Source: Rugamonas rubra
Lineage (GTDB): Bacteria; Pseudomonadota; Gammaproteobacteria; Burkholderiales; Burkholderiaceae_D
Assembly (NCBI RefSeq): GCF_900114705.1
Contig: NZ_FOTW01000012.1
Location: 146,441-210,440, forward strand
Direction: 5' to 3'
DNA: 64,000 bases
In this document: piece by piece, positions 1 to 9,282 of the stretch
How positions within the stretch are numbered: the first letter of the stretch is position 1
Layout: each line of letters starts with the position of its first letter
The notes under the pieces: model-generated
Databases searched by the model: none
What the model saw: only the letters and a program-made list of their open reading frames with translations
Told to the model about the DNA's origin: nothing
Made by a program: the position numbers and the translations under genes

Positions 1-1393
1 GGCGCAGCGCGCCGCCCTCGACCAGCGCCTCGAACTCGTTGACGCGGTCGCCCAGGGTGGTCGAGGCCAGCAGGGAGTTGCCGATCGGCGTGTTGAGCTC
101 GTGGGCGATGCCGGCCACCAGCGAGCCGAGCGAGGCCATTTTTTCCGCCGCCAGCAGCTCGTCCTGGGTGCGCTGCAGGTTTTCCAGGGCCACGCTGAGG
201 TCGCGGTTGGCCAGCTCCAGCGCGGCCGAGCGCTCGCGCACCCGGCTCTCCAGCGAAATGTTGAGGTCCTTCAGCTCGCGCTTGGCGTTGAGCTCCTCGC
301 TCAGGTCGAGCAGCGCCCAGATGATGGCCGGGCGGCCGTCGAGCACCAGCGAGGACGACCAGATGGCCACGCTGCCGACGCTGCCGTCGGGCAGGCAGAC
401 GCCGGCGATGGCGCCGTGCACCGCGCCGTCGCTCTGGTAGATGTTCCAGATTCGGTCGCGCTCGACGGCGCTGGCCCAGAAGGTCACCTGGTCCGAGCGC
501 ATGCCGATCAGGCTGTCGACCGGGTAGTCGAAGGTGCGCGCCAGCGCCTGGTTGGCGGCGATCACCCGGCCCTCGTGGTCGGACACGCTGAGCGGCAGCG
601 GCGCCATGTCGAACAGGATCTTGAAGCGCGACTCGGACTCGACCAGGCGGCGTTCGGACTGTTCGAGCTGGGCGACCCGCTCGCGCAGCGCCGCGCTCAT
701 GCTGGCCAGCGAGCGCGAGAACATGTCGATCTCGTCGCCGCCCTGTTCGGCCCAGGGCTGGCCGTGGGCCATCTGGCGCGACTGGCCGGTCAGCGCGGCC
801 AGGCGCCGGCCGATGCCGTGGGTGAACAGGTAGAACAGGCCCAGGCCGAGCACGAAGCCGGCCAGCGAGATGGCGCCGCCCTGCAGCATCACCTCGTCGC
901 TGGCGCGCTTCAGGTCGGTGGTCGAGAGGCCGAAGTTGAGCGTGCCGACCTGGTTGTCCTGCAGCAGCAGCGGGGCGCGCGCGTGCAGGGTCTGGCCCTC
1001 GGTGACGGTGCGCGCGCCGCGCCCGCCGGCGCCCGGCGTGCCGGCGCGCAGCGCCGGCGGCAGCGCGGCGACGCTGCCGCCGATTTCGATGATCGGCCGG
1101 CCCTGGGCGTCGAGGATGACGATGTAGCGCAGGAAGCTGTCCTCGGGGTCGGCCAGCATCTCGGCCAGGTAGCCCGACAGCTGGCCCAGCTTGCCGTTGA
1201 TGGCGTAGGGGCTGAGCGAGAGGTTGAGGGTGACGGCGTATTCGTGGGCGACCCGCTCGGCGTTCTTGCCGACGGCGTCGTCCATCAGGCGCAGGCTGTT
1301 CCAGATCAGCAGGGCGACCACCAGGGCTTGCACCACGGCGCTCAGCACCAGGAATTTCGCGCGTAGCGATAGGTTCAAAACGAGGGTCTCCAT
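1..1393 (-). CDS. PAS-containing sensor histidine kinase, 3' end cut by window edge
   Basis: Membrane sensor kinase of a two-component system; only the first 464 codons are in the window and the ATP-binding domain lies outside. Visible in order: membrane segment at about residues 14-31, a periplasmic sensor region, a second membrane segment near 170-192, a HAMP-like linker, a PAS domain near 250-365 (RFKILFDMAPLPLSVSDHEG), a short coiled coil, and the HisKA H-box SLGSLVAGIAHELNTP with phospho-acceptor His431. The ATG at 1391-1393 is the first good start; I see no strong Shine-Dalgarno site. The ligand and the partner regulator are unknown. A terminator at 1531-1555 separates it from the porin operon upstream. 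Confidence 0.85.
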   Translation of the reverse strand, partial: METLVLNLSLRAKFLVLSAVVQALVVALLIWNSLRLMDDAVGKNAERVAHEYAVTLNLSLSPYAINGKLGQLSGYLAEMLADPEDSFLRYIVILDAQGRPIIEIGGSVAALPPALRAGTPGAGGRGARTVTEGQTLHARAPLLLQDNQVGTLNFGLSTTDLKRASDEVMLQGGAISLAGFVLGLGLFYLFTHGIGRRLAALTGQSRQMAHGQPWAEQGGDEIDMFSRSLASMSAALRERVAQLEQSERRLVESESRFKILFDMAPLPLSVSDHEGRVIAANQALARTFDYPVDSLIGMRSDQVTFWASAVERDRIWNIYQSDGAVHGAIAGVCLPDGSVGSVAIWSSSLVLDGRPAIIWALLDLSEELNAKRELKDLNISLESRVRERSAALELANRDLSVALENLQRTQDELLAAEKMASLGSLVAGIAHELNTPIGNSLLASTTLGDRVNEFEALVEGGALR

Positions 1394-1530
1394 CGGGTCG
1401 GCGCGGCCGGGAACAGGGTGTCCGTTCCCGCGGCGGCTGGCGGCGCGGTTGGCGCCGCGTGGAATGCTGCCGACTTGTCAATATAACCCATCGCTTGCCA
1501 TTCGGCACCATCGAGATGGCGCGCGCACGC

Positions 1531-1555
1531 AAAAACGCCCGGCGTTGCCGGGCGT
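1531..1555 (-). terminator. Rho-independent terminator of the first porin/PBP-like operon
   Basis: Perfect 9-bp stem ACGCCCGGC / GCCGGGCGT with a 3-nt loop. On the minus strand it is followed by a run of T, and it sits directly downstream of the small PstS-like gene. Confidence 0.85.
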
Positions 1556-1577
1556 CGCGGGTGGAGCTAGGCCGGCA

Positions 1578-1985
1578 TCACGGCAGGCTGAGGATCACCT
1601 TGACGGTGTCGTCCACCGAGTTTTTGTTGATGTAGCCGATCGCCTTCGGATCGGCGGCGACCGCCTTCTTCACCTCGGCGTCGGAGTTGTACTCCTTGGG
1701 TGGCGTGGCCTTGCCGGTGAACACCAGCTTGGACCAGATCGCCTTCACCTGGGCCGGGTCCTTGTCGGCCACCTTGTGGTAGAAGTCGGCGCGGATGGCC
1801 GAGCTTTCCGCCTGGTCGACCGGGGTGAACATCGCCGACTTGCCGAGGAAGAATTGCGAGGCCTGTTCGGAGAACATCCGCGTCGCCGGGTTCTTCTGGC
1901 TGACGATGACGACCGTCTCGGCCGAGGCGGACAGGGTGGTGCCCAGCAGGGCGGTCAACAACAGCGAGGTCATGGTGGTTTTCAT
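1578..1985 (-). CDS. Small exported PstS-like (PBP-like) protein, copy 1
   Basis: A 135-residue protein with a signal peptide ending near SASA-ET, followed by a short domain resembling part of phosphate-type periplasmic binding proteins (NPATRMFSEQASQFFLGKS; AIGYI). It is far shorter than true PstS, so a complete two-lobe binding protein is not possible; it may be a partner or regulator of the adjacent porin. The start is chosen at MKTTM because AGGAGG precedes it and the signal peptide begins there. It lies 13 bp after the porin stop and shares an operon with it. A closely similar paralog lies at 3614-4021. The function is inferred only from the fold family. Confidence 0.75.
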   Translation of the reverse strand: MKTTMTSLLLTALLGTTLSASAETVVIVSQKNPATRMFSEQASQFFLGKSAMFTPVDQAESSAIRADFYHKVADKDPAQVKAIWSKLVFTGKATPPKEYNSDAEVKKAVAADPKAIGYINKNSVDDTVKVILSLP

Positions 1986-1998
1986 AGTGGCCTCCTGA

Positions 1999-3219
1999 TC
2001 AGAACACGAAGTCGAGCGCGGCGCCGACCACGGTGACATTGTTGGTGTAACCGGCGGCCGGACCGAAGTTCAGCGAACCGGATTTGGCTTTCGGCTTGAC
2101 GCGGTCGACTTGCACCTTCAATGCCAGCGACTTGGCGAAGTCCCAGCGCACGCCGACCAGGTCGGAGCTCTGCTCGGACGAGCTGAGGAAGCTGTAGTTG
2201 ACGGCCGAGGCCAGCGCGCCCGTCTTGGGGAAGCCGGCCGGCACGTTGACCGACTGGCCGGCGCCCTTGTAGGCGGCGTGGCTGTAGTAGGGCAGGATCT
2301 TGCCGAAGCGGTAGCCCACCATGGTGTACCAGGCGTTGGTGTCGGGCACGTAGACCGGCTCCTTGGCGCGGCGCTGGGCGTACTCGGCCTGCACCACGAT
2401 GTTGCGCCAGTCCATGGTCAAGCCGAGCGAGGTGAAGGCGATGCGCTTGCCGCCGTTCAGGGTCATGTCCTGGCCCAGCTGGCCGAAGCCGATCGTCTTC
2501 AGCGTGCCGGTCAGGTTGTTGAGCGGGCCGACGTCGTTGCTGTCGAGCTTGGCTTGGGCGTGGCCCAGGCGCAGCGTGAACGGACCGTATTCGCCGCCCA
2601 CGCTGACGCCGGCGGCGGGCGCGCGGTAGGTGGCCACCGAGCCGCCGGCCGTCGGCACGAACAGCTTGCCGCGGCTGACGCCGACGAAGGCCTGGGTGCT
2701 CAGGTTGAAGTCGCCGATGGCGTGCTGGTAGTTGACGTCGACGCCGTCGACGTTCTCGATCGGCGCCTGGCCGTACATCTCGACCGGCGGACGCATCATG
2801 GTGTTGGCGTAGCCGACGTTCTGGTAGTCGGAGATCAGGAAGGTCGGCACGACGACGCGGCCGACGCGCACGTTGATTTCCTCGTTGACCTTGATCTTCA
2901 GGAAGGCCCAGGTCAGGTCGGTGGTGAAGCTCTGGCTGGTGTTCTTGCGCGTCAGGATCTGCGCGGTGGTGGAGAACATCTCGTTGATCTTGTAGGTCGC
3001 CTGCAGGCCCAGGTTGGAGTCGAGGCCGATCTTGGCCTTGTCGCTGACGCCTTCGGCCTGGTTGTAGCGGGCGAACTCGACCGCGTCGGTGTTGCTCTTG
3101 GCCACGCCCAGCGTGCCGAAGCCGCTGATGCTCAGGTTGCCGTCGTCGAGCACGCCGGCCTGGGCCTGCATCATGCCCAGCGCGGCCAGCACGGATGCTA
3201 CCAATAGTTGTTTTTTCAT
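1999..3219 (-). CDS. Outer-membrane porin-like beta-barrel protein, copy 1
   Basis: A 406-residue protein with a cleavable signal peptide (MKKQLLVASVLAALGMMQAQA) and many alternating amphipathic strands ending in the aromatic C-terminal residue typical of outer-membrane barrels (ALDFVF). The mature start SISGFGTLGVAKS resembles porins of this family in Oxalobacteraceae. The substrate cannot be told from sequence. It is the first gene of a two-gene operon with the small PstS-like protein, and the same gene pair is repeated immediately upstream. The two barrels share motifs such as RVGRVVVPTFLISDYQNVGY against RAGRVGLPIYLISDFRNVGY. Confidence 0.75.
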   Translation of the reverse strand: MKKQLLVASVLAALGMMQAQAGVLDDGNLSISGFGTLGVAKSNTDAVEFARYNQAEGVSDKAKIGLDSNLGLQATYKINEMFSTTAQILTRKNTSQSFTTDLTWAFLKIKVNEEINVRVGRVVVPTFLISDYQNVGYANTMMRPPVEMYGQAPIENVDGVDVNYQHAIGDFNLSTQAFVGVSRGKLFVPTAGGSVATYRAPAAGVSVGGEYGPFTLRLGHAQAKLDSNDVGPLNNLTGTLKTIGFGQLGQDMTLNGGKRIAFTSLGLTMDWRNIVVQAEYAQRRAKEPVYVPDTNAWYTMVGYRFGKILPYYSHAAYKGAGQSVNVPAGFPKTGALASAVNYSFLSSSEQSSDLVGVRWDFAKSLALKVQVDRVKPKAKSGSLNFGPAAGYTNNVTVVGAALDFVF

Positions 3220-3555
3220 CTGCCGTATTCCTTCGTATGTTTTTATATTCGGTTCTTTGTTACTGAGTGGCGGTGGTGCGCCAGTCCCCTAAAACAAGCC
3301 GGGTAGGGCGTGCAGGTGTTACCTTAGACCAATTTTCTTCAGGGATAAAATGGAATATCAAAAATAGAACGAGTGTACTAAAAACTGTCGTTTTTTTGAG
3401 CAATCCAGAGGGGGAGTTCAATTGCAAGATGAGAAAATTTAATAGATAACCATCCATTTCACTAGTGTTTTGATGGTCTCTTTAATAATTTTTATTATTT
3501 ATTAGTATCGCGCCGGCGCCGCCGGCCGGGCTCGCGGCGGCGCGCCGGCGAGACG
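3220..3555. other. AT-rich intergenic region upstream of porin copy 1
   Basis: No gene seen. The stretch 3230-3510 is markedly richer in A+T than anything near it and should hold the promoter of the 3219-1578 operon, reading leftward. It contains A/T runs but no -35/-10 pair that I would defend. Its right edge is the terminator of the second operon. Confidence 0.6.
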
Positions 3556-3583
3556 TGAAAATGGCGCCACGCGGGCGCCATTT
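3556..3583 (-). terminator. Rho-independent terminator of the second porin/PBP-like operon
   Basis: Perfect 10-bp stem AAATGGCGCC / GGCGCCATTT with a 5-nt loop, followed on the minus strand by a short T-rich tail. It lies 30 bp past the stop of the second PstS-like gene. Confidence 0.75.
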
Positions 3584-3613
3584 GTAACTTATGGTCAACA
3601 GAATTTTCGCGCG

Positions 3614-4021
3614 TCAAGGCACGGTGAGTATCACTTTCACCGTGTCGTCGACGTGCGCCTTGTCGATGTAGCCGATGGCGACGGGGTCGGCGGCGACCGC
3701 CTTCTTGACCTCGGCGTCGGAGTTGTACTCCTTCGGCGCGCTGCCCTTGCCGGTGAACACCAGCTTGGACCAGACCGCCTTGACCTGGGTGGCGTCCTTG
3801 CCCAGCACCTTCTGGTAGAACTCGTTGCGCAGCGGGCTGTCGTTGCGCTCGATCGGGGTGAACAGGCTGGACTTGCCGAGGAAGAACTGCGAGGCCTGTT
3901 CGCTGAACATGCGGGTGGCCGGGTTTTTCGGGCTGACGATGACAACGATCTCTGTGGCGAACACGGGCGCGGCCAGTGACAGGCTGCCGGCGAGCAGGGA
4001 CAGGGCGAGTTTCGTATTCAT
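3614..4021 (-). CDS. Small exported PstS-like (PBP-like) protein, copy 2
   Basis: A 135-residue paralog of the 1578-1985 protein and the same length. It has a signal peptide MNTKLALSLLAGSLSLA followed by the same core (VIVSPKNPATRMFSEQASQF; PKEYNSDAEVKKAVAADP), so most mature positions are identical. It is second in an operon with a porin whose stop lies 9 bp before its start codon. Conservation is highest in the NPATRMFSEQASQFFLGKS block, probably the functional core. The role is unknown; the family is related to phosphate-binding PstS by fold only. Confidence 0.75.
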   Translation of the reverse strand: MNTKLALSLLAGSLSLAAPVFATEIVVIVSPKNPATRMFSEQASQFFLGKSSLFTPIERNDSPLRNEFYQKVLGKDATQVKAVWSKLVFTGKGSAPKEYNSDAEVKKAVAADPVAIGYIDKAHVDDTVKVILTVP

Positions 4022-4030
4022 GTGGCCCCC

Positions 4031-5230
4031 TTAGAAGACGAAGTCGACGCCGACCGCGTAGACGTTGACCGGACCCTTGAAGCCGGGTGCGGCGTTGATG
4101 AAGGCGCCGCTGCCGTTGCGCGGCGAGATGCGGTCGATCTGCAGCTTCAGCGCGGCGGCCTTGTAGAAGTCCCAGCGCAGGCCGACCGCGTTGGTCGACT
4201 GCAGCGCCGCCTTGACGGCGCCGTTGACGCCGGCCGACAGCGGCGCCAGCGGGCCGCTGGTGGGCAGCGAGCTGTACTCGTTGCGGCTGTCCTGCTTGAT
4301 GTCGCCGTACATGTAGTAGGGCGTGAACTTGCCGTAGCGGTAGCCCAGCATGGCGTACCAGGAGCTGGTGTCGTGGACCAGGCGCGACTCGGTCTTGCGC
4401 TTGGCGTACTCGGTCTGGACCAGGAAGTTCTTGTAGTCCATCGTCAGGCCGAGCGAGGTGAACGATCCCTTGATATCCTCGAGCTTGAGGTCGTCGGCGA
4501 TGGCGCCCAGGCCGACCGCGCGCAGCGTGGTGTTCAGGCCGGTCAGGCTGGGGTTGTTCTTGGCGGAGAACTTGGCGTCGGCGCGGCCGAAGCGGTAGGT
4601 GAAGGGACCGTTCTCGACCACCACGTGGAGCGCGGTGACGGTGCTGAAATCGGTGTAGGCGTTGCCCGGCTGCTTGTTCTGCGACTTGCCGAACGCGAAC
4701 TGGGCGGTGACGCTGGTGTCGTCGAAGCTGTGCTGGTAGACCACGTCGACGCCGTCGACGTGGTCGACCGAGACCTGGCGGTAGACCTCGGCCGGCGGCC
4801 GCAGCATGGTGTTGGCGTAGCCGACGTTGCGGAAGTCGGAGATCAGGTAGATCGGCAAGCCGACGCGGCCGGCGCGCAGGCTGAAGTCGTCGCTGGCCTT
4901 GTACTTGGCGAAGGCCCAGGCCAGCTCGGCGCCGTACTGGTCGGTGGCGTACTTGCGCACCAGGCCCTGGGCGGTGAAGGAAACGGTCTCGTTCCACTTT
5001 GCGGTGGCCTGCACGCCGAAGTTGGAGTCGACGCCGGGGCGCGCGTCCTTGCGCACGCCGGCCGCCTGGCCGGGGCGGATGTACTCGGCCTGGTCGGTGT
5101 CGCTCATGGTCAGCGCGGCCGTGCCGAAGCCGCTGATGGTGATGGCCGGGCCGTCCTCGGCGTGCGCGGGCAGGGCGGCGCAGGCCGCCAGAAGCGCGAG
5201 CGCGCTGCGTGACAGGGTTGTTGGTTTCAT
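4031..5230 (-). CDS. Outer-membrane porin-like beta-barrel protein, copy 2
   Basis: A 399-residue barrel with a signal peptide (MKPTTLSRSALALLAACAAL) and terminal residues GVDFVF. The start at 5230 is preferred over the in-frame start 43 codons upstream because GGAGGG precedes it at normal spacing and the signal peptide starts there. It is a diverged paralog of the 1999-3219 porin and pairs with its own small PstS-like gene, so the two-gene module has been duplicated as a unit. The channel substrate is unknown. Its promoter should lie in the 280-bp gap shared with argJ. Confidence 0.75.
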   Translation of the reverse strand: MKPTTLSRSALALLAACAALPAHAEDGPAITISGFGTAALTMSDTDQAEYIRPGQAAGVRKDARPGVDSNFGVQATAKWNETVSFTAQGLVRKYATDQYGAELAWAFAKYKASDDFSLRAGRVGLPIYLISDFRNVGYANTMLRPPAEVYRQVSVDHVDGVDVVYQHSFDDTSVTAQFAFGKSQNKQPGNAYTDFSTVTALHVVVENGPFTYRFGRADAKFSAKNNPSLTGLNTTLRAVGLGAIADDLKLEDIKGSFTSLGLTMDYKNFLVQTEYAKRKTESRLVHDTSSWYAMLGYRYGKFTPYYMYGDIKQDSRNEYSSLPTSGPLAPLSAGVNGAVKAALQSTNAVGLRWDFYKAAALKLQIDRISPRNGSGAFINAAPGFKGPVNVYAVGVDFVF

Positions 5231-5511
5231 CGGTATCCCTCCAGGTTGGTGTGGGCGCCTTGTTGTTTTGACTTCCGGCGCTGCGTTGAGTGTGTACCTG
5301 CGGCAATGGCTTGTCTTTTCCTTTCGCCCGGCGGCGGTGTTTTCGTTGTGGAAAGGCAACGAAACACGGCCGCGGGCGCCGCTCGCCGGCGGCCGGCCGG
5401 GGCCAGCGCGCGGCGGCGCGCCCTTGGCGCCGTCGCGCCCGGCGCCATCCCCATTCGCGGCGCCAGGGATTACAATAGCGGCTCCCTTTTCCCACCCATG
5501 AGAACCCGAAT

Positions 5512-6750
5512 ATGGCCGTCAATTCCCCCCTGCCCGTCGCCACCGACCTGAAGCCCGTCGCCGGTATTGAAATCGGCTTCGCCGAAGCCGGCATCAAGAA
5601 GCCGAACCGCAAGGATGTGCTGGTGCTGACCCTGGCGCCGACGGCCACCGTGTCCGGCGTGTTCACCATGAACCGCTTCTGCGCCGCGCCGGTGCAGATC
5701 GCCAAGGCCCACCTGGCCGCCGTGCGCGACGGCGCCAAGCCGATCCGCGCGCTGATGGTCAACACCGGCAACGCCAACGCCGGCACCGGCGCCGTCGGCC
5801 TGGCCCTGGCCAACGAGAGCTGCGCCGCGCTGGCCGGCCTGCTCGGCTGCGAGGCCGGCCAGATCCTGCCGTTCTCGACCGGCGTGATCCTCGAGCCCCT
5901 GCCGGTCGGCAAGATCGTCGCCGCCCTGCCGCAGGCCGTCGCCGACCAGCGCGCCGACAGTTGGTTCAACGCCGCCGAGGCCATCATGACCACCGACACC
6001 CAGCCCAAGGCGGCCTCGCGCATGGTGGACATCGCCGGCCACAGCGTGACGATGAGCGGCATCAGCAAGGGCGCCGGCATGATCAAGCCGAACATGGCGA
6101 CCATGCTCGGCTTCCTCGCCTTCGACGCCAAGGTGGCCCAGCCGGTGCTCGACGCCCTGGTCAAGCACGCCGCCGACCGGTCGTTCAACTGCATCACCAT
6201 CGACGGCGACACCTCGACCAACGACTCCTTCATGCTGATCGCCACCGGCGCCGGCACGCTGGTGGTGGACTCGGTCGACACGCCCGAGTACGCCGCGCTG
6301 GCCGCCGCCGTCACCGAGCTGTCGCTGTTCCTGGCCCAGTCCATCGTGCGCGACGGCGAGGGCGCCACCAAGTTCATCACCATTACCGTCGAGGGCGGCA
6401 AGGACGTCGAGGAGTGCCGCAAGGTGGCCTACTCGATCGGCCACTCGCCGCTGGTCAAGACCGCCTTCTTCGCCTCCGACCCGAACCTGGGCCGCATCCT
6501 GTGCGCCATCGGCTACGCCGGCGTCGACGACCTCGACGTCGACAAGCTCAACCTCTACCTGGACGACGTCTGGGTCGCCAAGGACGGCGGCCGCAACCCC
6601 GACTACAAGGAGGAGGACGGCCAGCGCGTCATGAGCCAAAGCGAGATCACGGTGCGCGTCAAGCTGGCGCGCGGCGCCGCCGAGGCCACCGTCTACACCT
6701 GCGACCTGTCGCACGAGTACGTGACCATCAACGCCGACTACCGCTCCTGA
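5512..6750 (+). CDS. argJ: Bifunctional glutamate N-acetyltransferase / amino-acid N-acetyltransferase (ornithine acetyltransferase)
   Basis: Arginine biosynthesis enzyme that moves acetyl groups from N-acetylornithine to glutamate and can also use acetyl-CoA. It is 412 residues, full length for the family. Hallmarks seen are NTGNANAGTG and the self-cleavage site [10 protein letters not shown], where Thr197 would become the nucleophile of the beta chain. The C-terminus [10 protein letters not shown] is typical. The DUF815 ATPase gene follows 3 bp after the stop, so the two are probably co-transcribed. Confidence 0.96.
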   Translation: MAVNSPLPVATDLKPVAGIEIGFAEAGIKKPNRKDVLVLTLAPTATVSGVFTMNRFCAAPVQIAKAHLAAVRDGAKPIRALMVNTGNANAGTGAVGLALANESCAALAGLLGCEAGQILPFSTGVILEPLPVGKIVAALPQAVADQRADSWFNAAEAIMTTDTQPKAASRMVDIAGHSVTMSGISKGAGMIKPNMATMLGFLAFDAKVAQPVLDALVKHAADRSFNCITIDGDTSTNDSFMLIATGAGTLVVDSVDTPEYAALAAAVTELSLFLAQSIVRDGEGATKFITITVEGGKDVEECRKVAYSIGHSPLVKTAFFASDPNLGRILCAIGYAGVDDLDVDKLNLYLDDVWVAKDGGRNPDYKEEDGQRVMSQSEITVRVKLARGAAEATVYTCDLSHEYVTINADYRS

Positions 6751-6753
6751 GGG

Positions 6754-7644
6754 ATGGCCATGGCGAGTCCCCTGGAACAATTCCTCGTGCGCGCCGAGGC
6801 CCTGCTGCAACGGGTCGAGGCGATCCTGCCGCAGGCGCCGCGCGAGCCCGACTGGAAGCTGGGCCACGCCTACCGCTGGCGCAAGCGCAACGGCGGCGGC
6901 GCCAGCTATTTGCAGGCGGTGGCCCACGTCTCCAACATCGCGCTCGACGACCTGCACAACATCGCTCCGCAAAAGGCGCAGATCGAGCAGAACACGCGCC
7001 AGTTCGTGCGCGGCCGGCCGGCCAACAACGTGCTGCTGACGGGCGCACGCGGCACCGGCAAGTCCTCGCTGATCAAGGCCTGCCTGAACCAGTTCGCCGT
7101 CGACGGCCTGCGCCTGATCGAGGTCGACAAGGCCGACCTGGCCGAGCTGCCCGACATCGTCGACCTGGTCGCCGGCCGGCCCGAGCGTTTCGTCATCTTC
7201 TGCGACGACCTGTCGTTCGAGGAGGGCGAGAGCGGCTACAAGGCGCTGAAGGTGGCGCTCGACGGCAGCGTGGCGGCGCAGTCGGACAACGTGCTGATCT
7301 ACGCCACCTCGAACCGGCGCCATTTGATGCCGGAACGCATGTCCGACAACGCCAGCTACCAGCACGACGAGGACGGCGACCTGCATCCGGGCGAGACGGT
7401 GGAGGAGAAGATCTCGCTGTCGGAGCGCTTCGGCCTGTGGCTGTCGTTCTACCCGTTCAAGCAGGACGACTATCTGGACATCGTGGCGCACTGGCTCGGC
7501 TCGTTCGGCTGCGACGCCGCGCAGATCGCGGCGGCACGCGCCGACGCGCTGCGCTGGGCCCTGCAGCGCGGTTCGCGCTCGGGCCGGGTGGCCTGGCAGT
7601 TCGCCAAGGACCACGCCGGCAAGTTGCCGGAAGGCGCGCCGTGA
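6754..7644 (+). CDS. DUF815-family ATP-binding protein
   Basis: A 296-residue AAA-type ATPase of the DUF815 family. Walker A is GARGTGKSSLIKA near residue 98, a Walker-B-like FVIFCDDLSFE follows, and the sensor-like block IYATSNRRHLMPERM is typical of the family. The biochemical role of the family is not established. It sits between argJ and the Nudix gene, 3 bp after argJ, and its stop overlaps the GTG start of the Nudix gene (GTGA), suggesting coupled translation. This argJ-ATPase-mutT order supports a housekeeping rather than an accessory role. Confidence 0.85.
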   Translation: MAMASPLEQFLVRAEALLQRVEAILPQAPREPDWKLGHAYRWRKRNGGGASYLQAVAHVSNIALDDLHNIAPQKAQIEQNTRQFVRGRPANNVLLTGARGTGKSSLIKACLNQFAVDGLRLIEVDKADLAELPDIVDLVAGRPERFVIFCDDLSFEEGESGYKALKVALDGSVAAQSDNVLIYATSNRRHLMPERMSDNASYQHDEDGDLHPGETVEEKISLSERFGLWLSFYPFKQDDYLDIVAHWLGSFGCDAAQIAAARADALRWALQRGSRSGRVAWQFAKDHAGKLPEGAP

Positions 7645-8180
7645 GCGCGGCGGCGGTGAGCGTGGCGGCCGGTGGCGCGCAGGCACTCCCGGCCGGGCCG
7701 GCGGCGGCAGCCGAGGCGGTGATATCTACGGCAGCGACAGCGGCGGCCTCGGCGCCAGCCGTGGCGGCGGCCAAGCCGGTCGACGTCGCGGTCGGCATCC
7801 TGATTGCGCCGAACGGCGACGTGTTGCTCGGCCAGCGGCCGGCCGGCAAGCCCTACGAGGGTTACTGGGAGTTCCCGGGCGGCAAGGTCGATCCGGGCGA
7901 GACGGTGCTGCAGGCGCTCAAGCGCGAGTTCATGGAAGAGCTGGGCATGGTGGTGGAGAGCGCGCAGGAGTGGTGCGGCGTGGAGTACGTGTATCCGCAC
8001 GCCCATGTGCGGCTGCATTTCTTCATCAGCCGCGACTGGCACGGCGAGGCGCAGAGCCTGGAGGGCCAGGCCTTCGCCTGGCAGGGCGCGGTCGGCGTCG
8101 AGCCGCTGTTGCCGGCGACCATACCCCTGCTGGAGTGGCTGGAGCAGATCCGCCACGATCCGGCGGCATTGCCGGCTTAA
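7641..8180 (+). CDS. mutT: MutT-like Nudix hydrolase (8-oxo-dGTP diphosphatase type)
   Basis: Nudix enzyme likely to remove oxidised dGTP before it enters DNA. The Nudix box runs from GGKVDPGETV to REFMEELGMV, with the family pattern complete. The start is taken as the GTG overlapping the previous stop, giving 179 residues; about the first 45 are an Ala-rich low-complexity stretch with no homology that I recognise, so a later GTG start remains possible. The core begins at VDVAVGILIAPNGDVLLGQR. It ends against a bidirectional terminator shared with yacG. Confidence 0.85.
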   Translation: MSAAAVSVAAGGAQALPAGPAAAAEAVISTAATAAASAPAVAAAKPVDVAVGILIAPNGDVLLGQRPAGKPYEGYWEFPGGKVDPGETVLQALKREFMEELGMVVESAQEWCGVEYVYPHAHVRLHFFISRDWHGEAQSLEGQAFAWQGAVGVEPLLPATIPLLEWLEQIRHDPAALPA

Positions 8181-8193
8181 GCCCCCAAAGCCA

Positions 8194-8223
8194 GGGGTCT
8201 GACCCCGTACGGGGTCAGACCCC
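8194..8223. repeat. GGGGTC palindrome, variant A
   Basis: Perfect 30-bp palindrome. Each half is GGGGTCTGACCCC or its complement, itself a small palindrome, joined by GTAC. An identical copy lies at 29360-29389, and shorter relatives at 49972, 53376, 59218 and 60731. This copy lies between convergent genes. Confidence 0.9.
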
Positions 8224-8246
8224 GCGACTAGCGCCTTGCGGGGTAA

Positions 8247-8278
8247 AAAAACAGGCAGCCCACGGGCTGCCTGTTTTT
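8247..8278. terminator. Bidirectional terminator between mutT and yacG
   Basis: A 15-bp stem with arms AAAAACAGGCAGCCC and GGGCTGCCTGTTTTT and a 2-nt loop. A/T runs on both sides let it stop transcription from either strand. Its right arm touches the yacG stop codon. Confidence 0.9.
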
Positions 8279-8448
8279 CATTCCTCGTCGAGCGGGTCGA
8301 CCGGCGGGGCGGCCGGGATGGCGTATTTTTCCTCGGCCCAGGCGCCCAGGTCGATCTGTTTGCAGCGCTCCGAGCAGAACGGGCGGTACTTGTTCTTTTC
8401 GCTCCACTCCACCTTCTTGGCGCAGGTCGGGCAATCAACTACGGTCAT
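8278..8448 (-). CDS. yacG: DNA gyrase inhibitor / zinc-binding protein YacG
   Basis: A 56-residue protein, near the usual YacG length. It starts [15 protein letters not shown] and has the four zinc-binding cysteines as CPTC and CSERC, followed by [14 protein letters not shown], which is diagnostic. The family binds gyrase and limits its activity. It is the last gene of the leftward run pilD-coaE-zapD-yacG, 14 bp after zapD. Confidence 0.95.
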   Translation of the reverse strand: MTVVDCPTCAKKVEWSEKNKYRPFCSERCKQIDLGAWAEEKYAIPAAPPVDPLDEE

Positions 8449-8462
8449 AAAACACTATCTCG

Positions 8463-9218
8463 TCAAAAGTTACAAAGGGTTAGCTCGAATGGCACATCGT
8501 CTTCCAGCGGCTTCGGTTTCAAGTCGCCGCCCTGGCTGGTGAAGCGCACCCACAGCATGTATTTGTTGGCGGAAATCTCCGGGATCGCGCCCAGCGACTC
8601 GTCCAAGCTCAGGCGCAGCATCTGGTAGACCTTGCCTTGCAGCATCTGCTGGTAGCTGCCGGCGACGGCGATCATCTTCACCGGGCCGCCCGAGTCGCGC
8701 AGCAGGCGCAGCACCAGGGCCAGCGCGTCGAACAGCGGCGCCAGCGGGGCGAACCAGTTGGCGATGTCGTTGAAGCGCTGCTCGGCGCTGCGCTTCTGCC
8801 AGGCGTAGTAGGACGGCAGGTCGAACTCGCAGGCGCCGCCGGGGATGATGGTGCGGCCGCGGATGCTCATCAGCCATTCGTTGTCGCGCACGTTCTGTCC
8901 GGTCTTGCCCTGGGCCGACACCAGCGCGCTGCTGACGTCGTCGAGTTCGGCGAGTATGGCGTCCAGCGTTTCCGCCTGGACATTCGGATTCATGCGGTAG
9001 CCGAGCAGGCTTTGGCGCTGGCGTTCCAGCTCCTGCAGCAGGTCGGATTTGAGGTCGGCGCGGCCGGCCACTTCGAGCATGTCGAAGATGGTGGCGAGGG
9101 CGACGTGATGTTGCATTGGATGTTCTTGATGGACAAAGAACTTGAATTTCTCGTACAGATCCTCCAACCGCAACAACGTGCGTATGCGCTCGTTGAAAGG
9201 ATATTCGTAGACAATCAA
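8463..9218 (-). CDS. zapD: Cell division protein ZapD
   Basis: A 251-residue cytoplasmic protein that cross-links FtsZ filaments at the septum. The start [20 protein letters not shown] and the later [14 protein letters not shown] are family signatures. Gene order coaE-zapD-yacG is the one known from many proteobacteria and supports the call. It starts 64 bp after the coaE stop. Confidence 0.95.
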   Translation of the reverse strand: MIVYEYPFNERIRTLLRLEDLYEKFKFFVHQEHPMQHHVALATIFDMLEVAGRADLKSDLLQELERQRQSLLGYRMNPNVQAETLDAILAELDDVSSALVSAQGKTGQNVRDNEWLMSIRGRTIIPGGACEFDLPSYYAWQKRSAEQRFNDIANWFAPLAPLFDALALVLRLLRDSGGPVKMIAVAGSYQQMLQGKVYQMLRLSLDESLGAIPEISANKYMLWVRFTSQGGDLKPKPLEDDVPFELTLCNF

Positions 9219-9282
9219 AATAACATCCCTTTTTATGTGTGGACCCGCTCAATCCCGTGATTTTGAAGCAAGCGAAGCAAAA

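Noticed and set aside
101..1366. Long plus-strand open frame opposite the sensor kinase.
   Set aside because: The product is Gln/Arg/Ala/Val-rich antisense sequence with no domain, whereas the minus strand encodes a clear HAMP-PAS-HisKA protein.
3495..6422. Very long minus-strand open frame covering the second porin operon and the first part of argJ.
   Set aside because: It is a GC-rich shadow of argJ and the porin, full of Arg-rich low-complexity sequence; the real genes explain the region.
8194..8223. GGGTC palindromes considered as CRISPR-like repeats.
   Set aside because: They occur singly, far apart, without spacers or cas genes.
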